50,846 bases of DNA from assembly GCA_014804695.1 (NCBI GenBank), contig JAAUZJ010000008.1, forward strand, positions 42,140 through 92,985, read 5' to 3'. Numbering within the stretch: the stretch's first letter is position 1; each line of letters begins with the position of its first letter. The translations under genes were made by a program, and so were the position numbers. Shown one piece after another: positions 14,600 through 24,122 of the stretch. Origin of the DNA: Lachnospiraceae bacterium (GTDB lineage: Bacteria; Bacillota; Clostridia; Lachnospirales; Lachnospiraceae). The notes beneath the pieces are model-generated. The model did not search any database. It was not told the origin of the DNA and saw nothing but the letters and a program-made list of their open reading frames with translations.

Positions 14600-17500
14600 T
14601 TACAGCAAAATCTCCTTCAAAGTATCCATCAGATTCTCTATATCAATCGGTTTTGCAACATGGCCGTTCATTCCGGCTTCAAATGCCATCTGTCTGTCTT
14701 CATCAAAAGCGTTTGCCGTCATCGCGACAATCGGAATAGATGCCTTTGCCGTATCTTCTAAGGCGCGGATCTGTCGTGTTGCCTCGTAGCCATCCATGAT
14801 TGGCATCTGAATATCCATCAGGATCATGTCATAGGTGTCTGCAGCCACACTTTTTATCGCATCCACGGCTTCTGTTCCGTCGCTGGCCAAGTCAATCACC
14901 AATCCTTCGCATTCCAGAATCTCTCTTGCGATTTCCTGATTAATTTCGTTATCATCTACCAACAATATCTTCTTGCCTGCCAAAGGTGACTCAGATTCGT
15001 CATCATTTACAGTTTCCGTCTCCGGCACCATGTATTGAGCTGTCAAAATGTTACGAAGTTCAGAAAGGAAAATTGGTTTCGAGCAAAATGCCGTAACTCC
15101 TGCCTCTTTAGCCTCGGTCTCAATATCGGCCCAGTCATATGCGGTAAGGATGATAATTGTGGCTGTGTCGCCGATTACTTTACGAATCCTGCGAACAACC
15201 TCTATTCCGTTCATATCCGGCATAAGCCAGTCAATAATATACGCACTGTAAGGTTTATTTTCTTCGATTGCAAACTCTGTACGGACAATAGCTTCTTTGC
15301 CCTGTGTTGTCCAATCAGGATTCATGCCGATAGAGGAGAGCATTTTGCTGACACTCATGCAGGTATTTGCATCATCATCAACAATCAATGCACGTAGATT
15401 CTCCAGTTTTTCCAGATGCTCTATCTGTTGGGGCTGCTCTACAGTGCGGAAACGGAATGATACGATAAACTCTGTGCCCTTCCCTAAAGTGCTTTCCACT
15501 TCAACGGTTCCATTCATCATATCTATGATATTTTTTGTAATCGCAAGACCAAGACCGGTTCCCTGGATACCGCTTACTGTGGCGGTCTGCTCCCGCTCAA
15601 AAGGCTCAAATAAGTGTTTTAAAAATTCTTCACTCATTCCGATGCCATTATCTTTGATCCGGAACTGATATGAGGCATATCCACCAGGATCGCTGTCTGT
15701 CTGTATAATACGAATGCTGACTGTACCGCCGGGCTTTGTATATTTCATCGAATTACTCAGAATATTCAAAAGCACTTGATTCAGACGAAGCTTATCACAG
15801 ATGATCGTCTCATTTGTCACATCAAGTGTATCAATATAAAATTCAAACTGTTTTGCTTTGACATCAGCCTGTACAATGGTTTTTAAGTCATGCATGATCT
15901 CGGGAAGACTTGTTTCCTCTTCATTAATGCGAACCTTGCCGCTCTCAATCCGGCTCATATCCAGTACATCATTGATCAGACTAAGAAGATGCTTGCTGGA
16001 TGTCATAATCTTATCCAGATAATTGCATATTACATCTTTATTATCAATATGTGTTGCAGCCAGTGACGTAAATCCGATAATTGCATTCATTGGCGTACGT
16101 ATATCATGGGACATATTGTTTAAGAAGATGGTCTTGGCATGATTGGCGTGCTGGGCCTGTGCCAATGCCTCCGACAGTGCCTCTTTCTGTTCCTGTTCAT
16201 CACGTACAATCTCATCAATGTTACGAAAAGCAGCCAGAACAGTATAACCCTCATGTGAGTGCTTTCCCGCAGCTTTGAGATAGGTAAATTGATAATTATG
16301 AATCTTTCCATCAGTCAGTACACGGTAGTTGCCCACATATTCCGTATCAGAATCCAGCTTTTCGATTACTTTGTCAATAGACAACGCTTCCAAAAGCATC
16401 TCTTGATCCTCGGAATAAACACGCTCCTTGACATACTGCTGCACAAGCGGCGTATAATCAAAAGACTTCTGATAATCTTTTTCCAGCCCCGTGGTTATAT
16501 ACCCTTCCAGCTTTACGAGCTTGGCAGTTTTCTCTCCGGTATTTACTGAATAAACGTTAAGATAATCACGACTCAGCGCATCCACAATGGCAAGCTGTTC
16601 CTCCAGATTCTCATTTGACTGTTCAGATGCTTCTAACAATTTTCTATTCCATCTGGCCCAAAGTATAAGTGCCAGAATAATGACTATAAGCAGAACAATT
16701 GTCAGAACAACCGCAACCATTTCCCACGGATGAGTCTGTATATATTGCATAAAAGTCAAATTCTGCGGTGTATAAGAGGTATACTGTGTAATTAGCTGGT
16801 TGAGCACATCGTCCGGCATCTGATTAATGCATTTGTTGAGTATTGTAACAAGTTCATGGTCACAATCCTCACGCACATACATCTTAAAATCAAATCCTAT
16901 ACCATTTACAATACTATATTGCAGGGAACCGGTAAAATCATTATTGATAAATGTCTGCGCTGTGTAGGTATACACATAAGCGGCATCTGCTTCTCCCTTT
17001 CGTACAGCATTAAGTGCATCCTCTCTTGTGTCATAGTACAGTACTTTTGCATTACCGATAAGCCCTTTTTCTAAAGGTTCCTCTCCCTGAACATCCACTG
17101 CCGCGATTGTCCGGATTTCTCCCGTAAAGTTTTCTTTTGTTACCTTTGCCATACCAACCGACATATAAGTATCCGTATTAAATCCGCGAAATGAATTATC
17201 CTCTGTCGTCAGGTCGGAAGTTCTTCGGTCAATGACAACATCCACACCATTTGTATTTGCAAGCTTATAATAATCCTCGCGGTCTTCGGGCACAACAATT
17301 TCATATGGAAGGCCGGCCATTTCCATAACCATTGCGAAATAATCTATCATAATCCCCTTTAATTCTCCATTTTCAACATAAGAATAAGGGGATCTGTCGC
17401 CTATCGCCGTTACCGTAATTTTTTTATTTCCTGCAATTACATCCTGTATATATGCATTTTCACGCTCGTTAAATATGAGCTCAGAAGAGTAGATAGGTCC

Positions 17501-18283
17501 ATAATATTTATAAAACAGTGTATTGTCCCAGTCACCGTTGTTGATATCCATCTGTTCAATGGCATAATTGATTTCGTTAAGCAGACTTGTGTCTTCTTTC
17601 CTTACAATCACATAGAAATTCTCTGTCATCAGGGTATCTAACGTTCTTTCATTTCTCGTTTTTCTTAAGTTGCTGGATAGGATTGCATCAATACTGCCAT
17701 CCTTTAACGCCGCCTCAAGCTCCTGTGAATCTTCAAACTCTATCGTAGAATAAGAAAAATTTTTCTCGTTGGCAAACTCTGCCAGACTATTGTTCTGGCT
17801 GCTGCCCGTCAACAGGCCTATACGCATCCCATTGTAGGATTTGTAATCGCCGCTGTGATAGTTTGTGTTATTCGCCAAAACGGAAATAACGGTACTGTTG
17901 CGTCCGACAGGAAGTGAAAATGCAAATTTCTCCTCACGTTCGTCATTTTTCCTGGCAGATGTAACCAGATCGATCTCACCGTTTTCCAACATAGAAAGCA
18001 TATCATTCCATGATTTGTCATATCCGACATATTCCATATTCAAATGTGAATATTTTGAGATCATCTGCAAAAGCTCAATACCGTATCCGGACAATTCCCC
18101 TTCTTCATCCTTCGTATGATAGCCGTCAAAATAGAAAATTCCCGCTTTCACTTTCTTATAATCTGATTTTTCCGTCATATCTGTGTCTGATGCGTTTGCT
18201 ATTATAAAATTGCCCAAAACAAGAGACAAACATAATAATACTGCCATACACTTTTTGTAATGTATTTTATCTGAGATATTCAT
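14600..18283 (-). CDS. BvgS-like hybrid sensor histidine kinase with two SBP domains and two receivers
   Basis: A 1227-residue membrane protein. Signal anchor at the N-terminus (C-M-A-V-L-L-C-L-S-L-V-L-G), two tandem periplasmic-binding-protein type 3 domains outside the cell (~45-275 and ~285-520), one TM helix (~535-560), a PAS-like region, HisKA with N-N-M-S-H-D-I-R-T-P (His726), HATPase (D-N-G-I-G-M, G-T-G-L-G-L), and two receiver domains with Asp1018 (I-I-D-W-L-M-P-D) and Asp1157 (L-M-D-I-Q-M-P). No HPt or DNA-binding output domain is present, so a separate phosphotransfer partner or in-cis control is needed. The SBP pair suggests sensing of amino acids or similar small molecules. The start at 18283 has AGGGAG upstream and gives a proper signal peptide. 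Confidence 0.9.
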   Translation of the reverse strand: MNISDKIHYKKCMAVLLCLSLVLGNFIIANASDTDMTEKSDYKKVKAGIFYFDGYHTKDEEGELSGYGIELLQMISKYSHLNMEYVGYDKSWNDMLSMLENGEIDLVTSARKNDEREEKFAFSLPVGRNSTVISVLANNTNYHSGDYKSYNGMRIGLLTGSSQNNSLAEFANEKNFSYSTIEFEDSQELEAALKDGSIDAILSSNLRKTRNERTLDTLMTENFYVIVRKEDTSLLNEINYAIEQMDINNGDWDNTLFYKYYGPIYSSELIFNERENAYIQDVIAGNKKITVTAIGDRSPYSYVENGELKGIMIDYFAMVMEMAGLPYEIVVPEDREDYYKLANTNGVDVVIDRRTSDLTTEDNSFRGFNTDTYMSVGMAKVTKENFTGEIRTIAAVDVQGEEPLEKGLIGNAKVLYYDTREDALNAVRKGEADAAYVYTYTAQTFINNDFTGSLQYSIVNGIGFDFKMYVREDCDHELVTILNKCINQMPDDVLNQLITQYTSYTPQNLTFMQYIQTHPWEMVAVVLTIVLLIVIILALILWARWNRKLLEASEQSNENLEEQLAIVDALSRDYLNVYSVNTGEKTAKLVKLEGYITTGLEKDYQKSFDYTPLVQQYVKERVYSEDQEMLLEALSIDKVIEKLDSDTEYVGNYRVLTDGKIHNYQFTYLKAAGKHSHEGYTVLAAFRNIDEIVRDEQEQKEALSEALAQAQHANHAKTIFLNNMSHDIRTPMNAIIGFTSLAATHIDNKDVICNYLDKIMTSSKHLLSLINDVLDMSRIESGKVRINEEETSLPEIMHDLKTIVQADVKAKQFEFYIDTLDVTNETIICDKLRLNQVLLNILSNSMKYTKPGGTVSIRIIQTDSDPGGYASYQFRIKDNGIGMSEEFLKHLFEPFEREQTATVSGIQGTGLGLAITKNIIDMMNGTVEVESTLGKGTEFIVSFRFRTVEQPQQIEHLEKLENLRALIVDDDANTCMSVSKMLSSIGMNPDWTTQGKEAIVRTEFAIEENKPYSAYIIDWLMPDMNGIEVVRRIRKVIGDTATIIILTAYDWADIETEAKEAGVTAFCSKPIFLSELRNILTAQYMVPETETVNDDESESPLAGKKILLVDDNEINQEIAREILECEGLVIDLASDGTEAVDAIKSVAADTYDMILMDIQMPIMDGYEATRQIRALEDTAKASIPIVAMTANAFDEDRQMAFEAGMNGHVAKPIDIENLMDTLKEILL

Positions 18284-18355
18284 GATTGGAGCTCCCTTTT
18301 GTAAGTATACTTTAATTTTATTACCTATTTTAACACAAAATAATGCCTTAGAATA

Positions 18356-18378
18356 GGGTGAAATTAGAAATTTCACCC
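18356..18378. repeat. intergenic palindrome, GGGTGAAATT type (copy 1 of 3)
   Basis: GGGTGAAATT and AATTTCACCC form a 10-bp stem with a 3-nt loop, followed by GCGAGTTT. Similar elements stand at 42684 and 50513. It lies in the ~225-bp gap between the divergent sensor kinase and ABC genes. The rest of that gap shows a TATAAT at 18443-18448 without a clear -35. Confidence 0.6.
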
Positions 18379-18507
18379 GCGAGTTTGCGCTTACGCACAA
18401 ACATCGCAGTTTAAGAGCGAAGTATGGGAGTTAGGGTGAAAATATAATAGAATTGTGTGTATGTTTGTGATAAGATAATGACGTTAATTAAAAGAATGGA
18501 GACAGGA

Positions 18508-19476
18508 ATGATAAAAATAGAAGTAAAAGAAGGAAAATTGCCTTGGTTTATAGGGGGCGGAACTATTGCAGCCGGCGTAATAATAGGTATATTGTTGGTT
18601 GTTTATGCGAAGGATCCGCGCTATATTAAAAATTCATTTCTTTTTGTATTGGCGATTATATTTGCGGGCGCGATGATGTGTCTTTGCGCGAAAAACAGGG
18701 GTATTACGGTGCAGGATGAACAGCTTTGTTATAAGAACTGTTTTGGCAGAAAGAAAACCTTTGCGCTTAGTGATATAGGATATTGCAGTGTGGCATTGGA
18801 GAGTGGCAGCAGCAGAGATTATTTGATACTTTATGATATTCTGGGAAACAAGTTATGTAAACTAGAGTTTAATATGAAAAATACGGATATCTTTTTACGG
18901 TATCTGGTGGATAATGAGATTAAGATAGATTGTTCTAAGAAGTCGGATATGTTCCTGAAATGGATAGTAAACACAAGGCCGATTGCATCAGGTGAAGTGA
19001 AAACTGTGCTAAAAGAGGTATGTGATAAGGCTGACAGACTTATAGCGGAATGGATAAAAAGGAATGAAAATTTTGGGGCACAGTGGAAGTTCGGATTGGC
19101 TTTTTATATGGAAGATAAATTCGGGCAGGATAAACCGCTATGGGAACAGGAAGGGGCTCCTAAGGTGACGGCAGAGGTTTTATTGGAAAATAGGGCAGAC
19201 AAGCTGCCGGAGGGCCTTTTTATAGTAATAGAAGGGTATCTGCAAAAGGAGGGTAAATTTGTAATAGATAGAAAGGACCGGGCTGTGTTTGTGGCAGCCG
19301 AGTTGATGCATGTGGCTAAGTCAATGAATATGGAAGAGGAGCTTAAGATATATTTTTGCGGAGACGCGCTGGAGCATATCTCAGAGCAGCTTTTATATTA
19401 TGAGAAGGTTTTACCTAAAAGGCGTTACCACACGGGAGAGCTTGAGTTTGGACATGAATTGTACTTGGAAAAGTAG
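18508..19476 (+). CDS. membrane protein with PH-like domain, unknown function
   Basis: 322 residues from the ATG at 18508, chosen because GGAGACAGG precedes it; an earlier in-frame ATG (18457) lacks a ribosome site. Two TM helices (~12-33 and ~43-61) are followed by a beta-rich PH-like stretch (G-I-T-V-Q-D-E-Q-L-C-Y-K-N) and a C-terminal alpha/beta region of ~190 residues. I do not recognise the family with certainty; DUF6560-like proteins have this layout. It stands 57 bp before the ABC ATPase gene and may belong to that operon. Confidence 0.6.
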   Translation: MIKIEVKEGKLPWFIGGGTIAAGVIIGILLVVYAKDPRYIKNSFLFVLAIIFAGAMMCLCAKNRGITVQDEQLCYKNCFGRKKTFALSDIGYCSVALESGSSRDYLILYDILGNKLCKLEFNMKNTDIFLRYLVDNEIKIDCSKKSDMFLKWIVNTRPIASGEVKTVLKEVCDKADRLIAEWIKRNENFGAQWKFGLAFYMEDKFGQDKPLWEQEGAPKVTAEVLLENRADKLPEGLFIVIEGYLQKEGKFVIDRKDRAVFVAAELMHVAKSMNMEEELKIYFCGDALEHISEQLLYYEKVLPKRRYHTGELEFGHELYLEK

Positions 19477-19533
19477 AAATTATGATATATAATAAAAGTT
19501 AAGGCAAAATAGCAGAAAGGACACGGATATTAT

Positions 19534-20232
19534 ATGATACCAATAGTGCAATGTATGGGGTTAACCAAAACATATAGTGGTAAGCTTGCCCTCAATCAGA
19601 TTTATCTTAATCTGGAACCGGGTAAGATCATAGGACTTCTTGGGCCAAACGGAAGCGGGAAGACTACATTGATAAAGATCATGAACGATTTATTGGAACC
19701 TACCTCGGGCGAAATACTTATTGCGGGTAAAAAACCGGGAATTGACACAAAATACAGTATTTCTTATCTTCCGGAGCGTACTTATCTTCATGCGGGTATG
19801 AAGGTAATTGAAATGGTAAGATATTTTGAGGACTTTTATCCTGATTTCAGGGTTGACAGGGCTTTTGATATGCTGCACAGACTTCAGATTCCGCCTAATG
19901 AGAGACTTAAGAATCTTTCTAAAGGTACTAAGGAAAAAGTACAGCTTATTTTAGTAATGAGCAGGGATGCTCAGCTTTATGTGTTGGATGAGCCGATTGC
20001 AGGCGTTGATCCCGCCTCCAGGGATTATATTTTGCATACGATAGTAAGCAATTATAATAGAAATGCAACAATACTGCTTTCCACACATTTGATTTCCGAT
20101 GTGGAGAATATTCTGGATGAAGTTATTTTTATAAAATACGGTAATATTATATTACAGGCACCGGCCGAGGAGATAAGGCGGCGTGAAGGTAAGAGCATAG
20201 ACCGTTTCTTCAGGGAGGTGTTTGCATGTTAG
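19534..20232 (+). CDS. ABC transporter ATP-binding protein
   Basis: 232 residues. Walker A G-P-N-G-S-G-K-T-T at 37-45, signature degenerate as N-L-S-K-G-T-K-E-K-V-Q-L, Walker B L-Y-V-L-D-E-P-I-A-G-V-D-P, and switch His in L-S-T-H-L. The L-S-K-G-T-K-E signature is common in the YtrB-like and related ABC-2 ATPases of Firmicutes. Its end overlaps the permease start by 7 bp, showing tight coupling. Direction of transport is not evident; no binding protein is present, so export is likely. Confidence 0.88.
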   Translation: MIPIVQCMGLTKTYSGKLALNQIYLNLEPGKIIGLLGPNGSGKTTLIKIMNDLLEPTSGEILIAGKKPGIDTKYSISYLPERTYLHAGMKVIEMVRYFEDFYPDFRVDRAFDMLHRLQIPPNERLKNLSKGTKEKVQLILVMSRDAQLYVLDEPIAGVDPASRDYILHTIVSNYNRNATILLSTHLISDVENILDEVIFIKYGNIILQAPAEEIRRREGKSIDRFFREVFAC

Positions 20233-21026
20233 GAAAACTGATGAAATATGAGTTTAAGGCAACGTGGAAACTTATCGTACCGATGGAAGTATTTATGATA
20301 GTAATGTCATTATTTGCATATGCTTCGATACGGATGGCTTTTTATAATTCAAGAAATGATTTAGTTGAGATGACAGGTGCATTTGTAATTATGGCATATG
20401 GTTTAAGTATGTTCGTGATTTCGGTAATAACCGTAATTTACCTTATATACAGGTTCTATACATCTGTTTATAGTGATGAAGGCTACCTACTGCATACTCT
20501 TCCGGTTGACAAGCATCACATTATTATTTCCAAGGCGCTTGTCAGTGCGATATGGATCATTATAAATATTATTTTAATATATCTTTCCATAGTCTTTCTT
20601 TTATCTTCAAACAAGGAAGCTGTAGAGGCAATCAGGGACGGTTTTAATTATTACTTTGAAATTATTAACAGATACAAAAAGATAAACGGCTTTACGGTAA
20701 TTATGACGCTTGTTGCTTCATTTATTGCAATGTTTGCCAGAATATTGAAAATTACGGCATGTATTTCGCTTGGACAGTTATCATCCAATCACAAAGTGTT
20801 GACGTCATTTGGCTTTTACTATGGTATTTATGTTGCGCAAAGAATATTTGCCATGATTTACTACACAATAATAACATTAGCAGAAAGAAAGTCCGGCAGT
20901 TTGACTTATACGACATCGATGATTGGAAGCGGATGGGAGTTTACTCTGATTTCGAGCCTTATATACTGTGTTATTTTCTACTTCCTGACATGGTATGTTA
21001 TGGATAAAAAGTTAAATTTGGATTAA
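20226..21026 (+). CDS. ABC-2 type permease
   Basis: 266 residues with six predicted TM helices (about 14-34, 56-85, 98-120, 158-178, 195-225, 238-258). The N-terminus M-L-G-K-L-M-K-Y-E-F-K-A-T-W is the classic cytosolic start of ABC-2 permeases in Clostridia. It overlaps the ATPase gene. Substrate unknown. Confidence 0.85.
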   Translation: MLGKLMKYEFKATWKLIVPMEVFMIVMSLFAYASIRMAFYNSRNDLVEMTGAFVIMAYGLSMFVISVITVIYLIYRFYTSVYSDEGYLLHTLPVDKHHIIISKALVSAIWIIINIILIYLSIVFLLSSNKEAVEAIRDGFNYYFEIINRYKKINGFTVIMTLVASFIAMFARILKITACISLGQLSSNHKVLTSFGFYYGIYVAQRIFAMIYYTIITLAERKSGSLTYTTSMIGSGWEFTLISSLIYCVIFYFLTWYVMDKKLNLD

Positions 21027-21084
21027 ATTTATTCAACTGTTTGGTATTTATTAGATAATTTTAAAAGAAAGGTGATGTATCAAA

Positions 21085-22311
21085 ATGACTAAAATTGATA
21101 TTGTATCCGGTTTCTTAGGAGCCGGTAAGACGACATTGATTAAAAAATTATTAAAAGAGGCTCTCTCAGATACAAAGGTGGTTCTGATAGAGAATGAGTT
21201 TGGAGAAATAGGAATTGACGGAGGCTTTTTAAAGGAAGCGGGAATAGAAATAAAAGAAATGAACTCAGGCTGTATATGCTGTTCACTGGTTGGCGATTTT
21301 GCCACATCTTTGAAAGAGGTTTTGTCCACCTATACGCCTGAAAGAGTTTTGATCGAGCCCTCCGGAGTCGGAAAGCTTTCTGATGTTATGAAGGCAGTTC
21401 AGGGAGCCATGAAAGATGAAGATGTTGCGCTAAACAGTGCGGTTGCAGTTGTAGATGCATCCAAATGTAAAATGTATATCAAGAATTTCGGAGAGTTTTT
21501 TATCAATCAGATAGAACATGCGGGAACAATTATTCTCAGTAGGACGGACAAATTGTCTGAGGAGAAGTTAACGGCCTGCGTTGATATGATAAGGGAGCAC
21601 AATGCAAAGGCTGTTATTATTACAACTCCTTGGGATGAACTGGAAGGCATGGATATTTTGAATACGATTGAGGGCGCTAAGGATTTGGAAGCGGAGCTTA
21701 TGAAAGAAGTGATGGCGCACCATGATGAGGACGAGCATGAGCATCACCACCATCATCATCATGAGCATGAGGGAGAACACGAACATCACCATCATGAGCA
21801 TGAGGGAGAACACGAACATCACCATCATGAGCATGAGGGAGAACATGAACATCATCATCATGACCATGAAGATGAGCATGAACATGAGCATCATCATCAC
21901 CATGACCATGAAGATGAGCATGAACATGAGCACCATCATCATCATGACCATGAAGATGAACACGAGCATGAGCATCACCATCATCATGAGCACGAACACG
22001 AGCATGGACACCATCATCACCATCACCACGCAGATGATATTTTCACAAGCTGGGGCATCGAGACCCCGGCGTCATATACCAGAAGCGAAATCGAACATAT
22101 GCTTAATGAGCTTGAACATGAGGAAGAATACGGTATTGTGCTTCGTGCAAAAGGTATGCTGCCATCGGGAGACGGCAAATGGATTTATTTTGATTATGTT
22201 CCGCAGGAGTGCGATATCCGAGACGGCAAACCTGATGTTACGGGAAAAATCTGCGTGATTGGTTCAAAGTTGAAAGAAGATAAACTCGAAACTTTATTTA
22301 AGAAAAATTAA
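21085..22311 (+). CDS. COG0523/CobW-family GTPase with large His-rich insert (metal chaperone)
   Basis: 408 residues. GTPase domain: Walker A G-F-L-G-A-G-K-T-T (9-17), E-N-E-F-G-E (36-41), and the metal motif C-I-C-C (Cys63, Cys65, Cys66) that binds zinc or another metal in COG0523 proteins. S-R-T-D (about 151-154) replaces the N-K-x-D guanine motif. Residues ~212-315 are a His/Glu/Asp insert with dozens of histidines, then a CobW C-terminal domain (~317-408). Proteins of this kind hand metals such as Zn, Co or Ni to client enzymes; the insert should store or buffer metal. A second GTPase gene follows at 52 bp. No Zur box is visible upstream. Confidence 0.9.
   Translation: MTKIDIVSGFLGAGKTTLIKKLLKEALSDTKVVLIENEFGEIGIDGGFLKEAGIEIKEMNSGCICCSLVGDFATSLKEVLSTYTPERVLIEPSGVGKLSDVMKAVQGAMKDEDVALNSAVAVVDASKCKMYIKNFGEFFINQIEHAGTIILSRTDKLSEEKLTACVDMIREHNAKAVIITTPWDELEGMDILNTIEGAKDLEAELMKEVMAHHDEDEHEHHHHHHHEHEGEHEHHHHEHEGEHEHHHHEHEGEHEHHHHDHEDEHEHEHHHHHDHEDEHEHEHHHHHDHEDEHEHEHHHHHEHEHEHGHHHHHHHADDIFTSWGIETPASYTRSEIEHMLNELEHEEEYGIVLRAKGMLPSGDGKWIYFDYVPQECDIRDGKPDVTGKICVIGSKLKEDKLETLFKKN
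21718..22032 (+). repeat. tandem repeats encoding the His-rich insert
   Basis: Two repeat families in series. Three 33-bp units encode H-E-H-E-G-E-H-E-H-H-H, then three 42-bp units encode D-H-E-D-E-H-E-H-E-H-H-H-H-H. Both keep the frame, so unit number can change without breaking the gene. Confidence 0.9.
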
Positions 22312-22363
22312 TGGTGAAATAAAACTAATAATATAAGAAATCTAATATTGGAGTGGTGGCATT

Positions 22364-23293
22364 ATGAAACCGGTGTATATTATCAATGGCTTTCTGGAAA
22401 GCGGCAAAACGGAATTTATTACCTATACTCTGTCGCAGCCTTATTTTCAGATTCGGGGAAAGACCTTGCTGATCTTGTGTGAGGAAGGCGAGATTGAATA
22501 TGATGATGATCTTTTGAAAAGGAGCAGGACGGTAGTAGAGCTTATTGAAGAAGAGGAGGATTTTAATTCTTCTCATTTAATGGAGCTTGAAAAAAAGTAC
22601 AAACCTGAACGTATTATCATTGAATATAACGGTATGTGGAATTATAAAGAGATGAAGCTGCCCTGGCACTGGAAAATAGAGCAGCAGATTACTACAATAG
22701 ATGCATCAACTTTTCCGATGTATTTTACCAATATGAAATCCCTGCTTGCGGAAATGCTTCGTAAGTCGGAGCTTATTATTTTTAACCGCTGTGACGGTAT
22801 AGAGGACTTAAGCAGCTATAAGAGGAATGTCAAAGCAATTAACCAGAAAGCGGATATTGTGTTTGAGGATTCCAACGGTGAGGTCAATGAGATCATGGAG
22901 GATGATTTACCCTATGATCTGTCTGCACCTATATTGGAGCTGAATAACGAGGGGTATGGAATCTGGTATCTGGATTCTCTTGACCATATCGGAAGATATG
23001 AAGGTAAGACGGTACAGTTTACGGCTATGGTGCTTGTGCCAAAGAGTTTTCCTAAGGGATATTTTGTGCCCGGCAGGATGGCAATGACGTGTTGCGCTGA
23101 AGATATGGCTTTTTTGGGCTTTGCCTGTGAATATGACAAGACGGATACATTGACCGATAAGCAGTGGGTAAAGGTGACGGCCAAAGTATCTAAGGAGTAT
23201 TTTGCGGATTATAACGGGGAAGGTCCGGTGCTTCATGCAATCAGCGTCGAGCAGACTAAGAAACCGAAGGAAGAGGTTATTAGCTTTGTGTAA
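22364..23293 (+). CDS. CobW-like GTPase fused to a DUF1980/YcgQ-like C-terminal domain
   Basis: 309 residues. The N-terminal half is a P-loop GTPase of the CobW type (N-G-F-L-E-S-G-K-T-E-F at 8-18; F-N-R-C-D as G4) but the C-x-C-C metal motif seen in the upstream paralog is absent. From ~205 the protein reads as a small beta-barrel domain, with F-V-P-G-R-M-A-M-T-C-C-A-E-D-M-A, the conserved core of the DUF1980 (TIGR03943, YcgQ C-terminal) family. YcgQ and its YcgR-type permease partner are linked to zinc starvation in Bacillus (established for that family). Here the domain is joined to a GTPase with no permease nearby. It is likely a partner of the His-rich GTPase in metal supply (inference). 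Confidence 0.75.
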   Translation: MKPVYIINGFLESGKTEFITYTLSQPYFQIRGKTLLILCEEGEIEYDDDLLKRSRTVVELIEEEEDFNSSHLMELEKKYKPERIIIEYNGMWNYKEMKLPWHWKIEQQITTIDASTFPMYFTNMKSLLAEMLRKSELIIFNRCDGIEDLSSYKRNVKAINQKADIVFEDSNGEVNEIMEDDLPYDLSAPILELNNEGYGIWYLDSLDHIGRYEGKTVQFTAMVLVPKSFPKGYFVPGRMAMTCCAEDMAFLGFACEYDKTDTLTDKQWVKVTAKVSKEYFADYNGEGPVLHAISVEQTKKPKEEVISFV

Positions 23294-23455
23294 AAAGGCT
23301 TAAAGCGCTTGTATAAGAGGTAAAGTTATAAACCAGACATAATGTGTCTAAGGTTTTCTTTACAAAAAACATCAAAAAATTAAATATTTCTCACTTTATG
23401 TCGTGTTCTTTTAATACGGATATTGATAATCTGTATGCGAAAGGAGGATATTTTC

Positions 23456-23962
23456 ATGGATCAGAAAAAAATCGGAGATTTTTTAAAGGTTCTTAGAAAG
23501 GAAAAAGGAATTACGCAGGAGGACTTTGCAGAGGTGATGGGAGTTTCGGGAAGAACTGTTTCCAGATGGGAAACCGGCTCCAATATGCCTGATCTGGATA
23601 TTATTATCCAGATTGCAGATTATTATGACGTTGAGATCAAAGAACTATTAGACGGAGAAAGGAAAAGTGAGATTATGAATAAAGAAGTAGAAGAGACCGT
23701 ATTAAAGGTTGCTGATTATACTAATCATGCGAAACAGAAACTTACAAAGCAGATATTTTGGTTCTTTGTGATAGGGCTGGCAGCATTTACAGTATATATT
23801 GCGATGGAGTTTATGGAAGTGCCTGCTGAGCCTGTTATTAATTTTGTTAAGGGCTTCGCGCTTGGTATCGCATATGGAATTATGATCATAGGAGTTCTTT
23901 ATACCAGCGGTCTTATGCTGAAGCTTATGAATTTAAAAAAGAAAGCGATTGGACGTTTGTAA
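23456..23962 (+). CDS. XRE-family regulator with C-terminal membrane segments
   Basis: 168 residues. An N-terminal XRE helix-turn-helix (K-E-K-G-I-T-Q-E-D-F-A-E, then S-G-R-T-V-S-R-W-E-T-G) occupies ~5-65; a linker and two TM helices (about 97-116 and 128-153) follow. Such membrane-tied regulators are common in Lachnospiraceae. The start at 23456 has AAAGGAGG 8 bp upstream. It stands alone between the GTPase pair and a strong terminator; targets are unknown. Confidence 0.82.
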   Translation: MDQKKIGDFLKVLRKEKGITQEDFAEVMGVSGRTVSRWETGSNMPDLDIIIQIADYYDVEIKELLDGERKSEIMNKEVEETVLKVADYTNHAKQKLTKQIFWFFVIGLAAFTVYIAMEFMEVPAEPVINFVKGFALGIAYGIMIIGVLYTSGLMLKLMNLKKKAIGRL

Positions 23963-24000
23963 ATCATAACCACCGGCTAAGCCGGTGGTTATGATTTTTC
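23961..24000 (+). terminator. strong terminator after the XRE gene
   Basis: AAATCATAACCACCGGC pairs with GCCGGTGGTTATGATTT around a 2-3-nt loop, a 17-bp stem with a T-rich end. The left arm overlaps the stop codon. Confidence 0.9.
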
Positions 24001-24122
24001 TATTATAGGTTAACATTCCTAAATGCTATGCAAATACATTCGATATAGCTATTTGCTATTTTATCTTGATGATTGTAGACTTTAGATATGATAAATGCAT
24101 TCACAAGAATAGAGAGGTAAAT

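Noticed and set aside
21027..21084. Zur box upstream of the COG0523 genes
   Set aside because: No AAATCGTAAT-type dyad could be found by eye in this gap.
21722..22258. Long Met/Ile/Thr-rich frame over the His-rich insert
   Set aside because: It is the shifted reading of CAT/GAG repeats of the GTPase gene and has no ribosome site.
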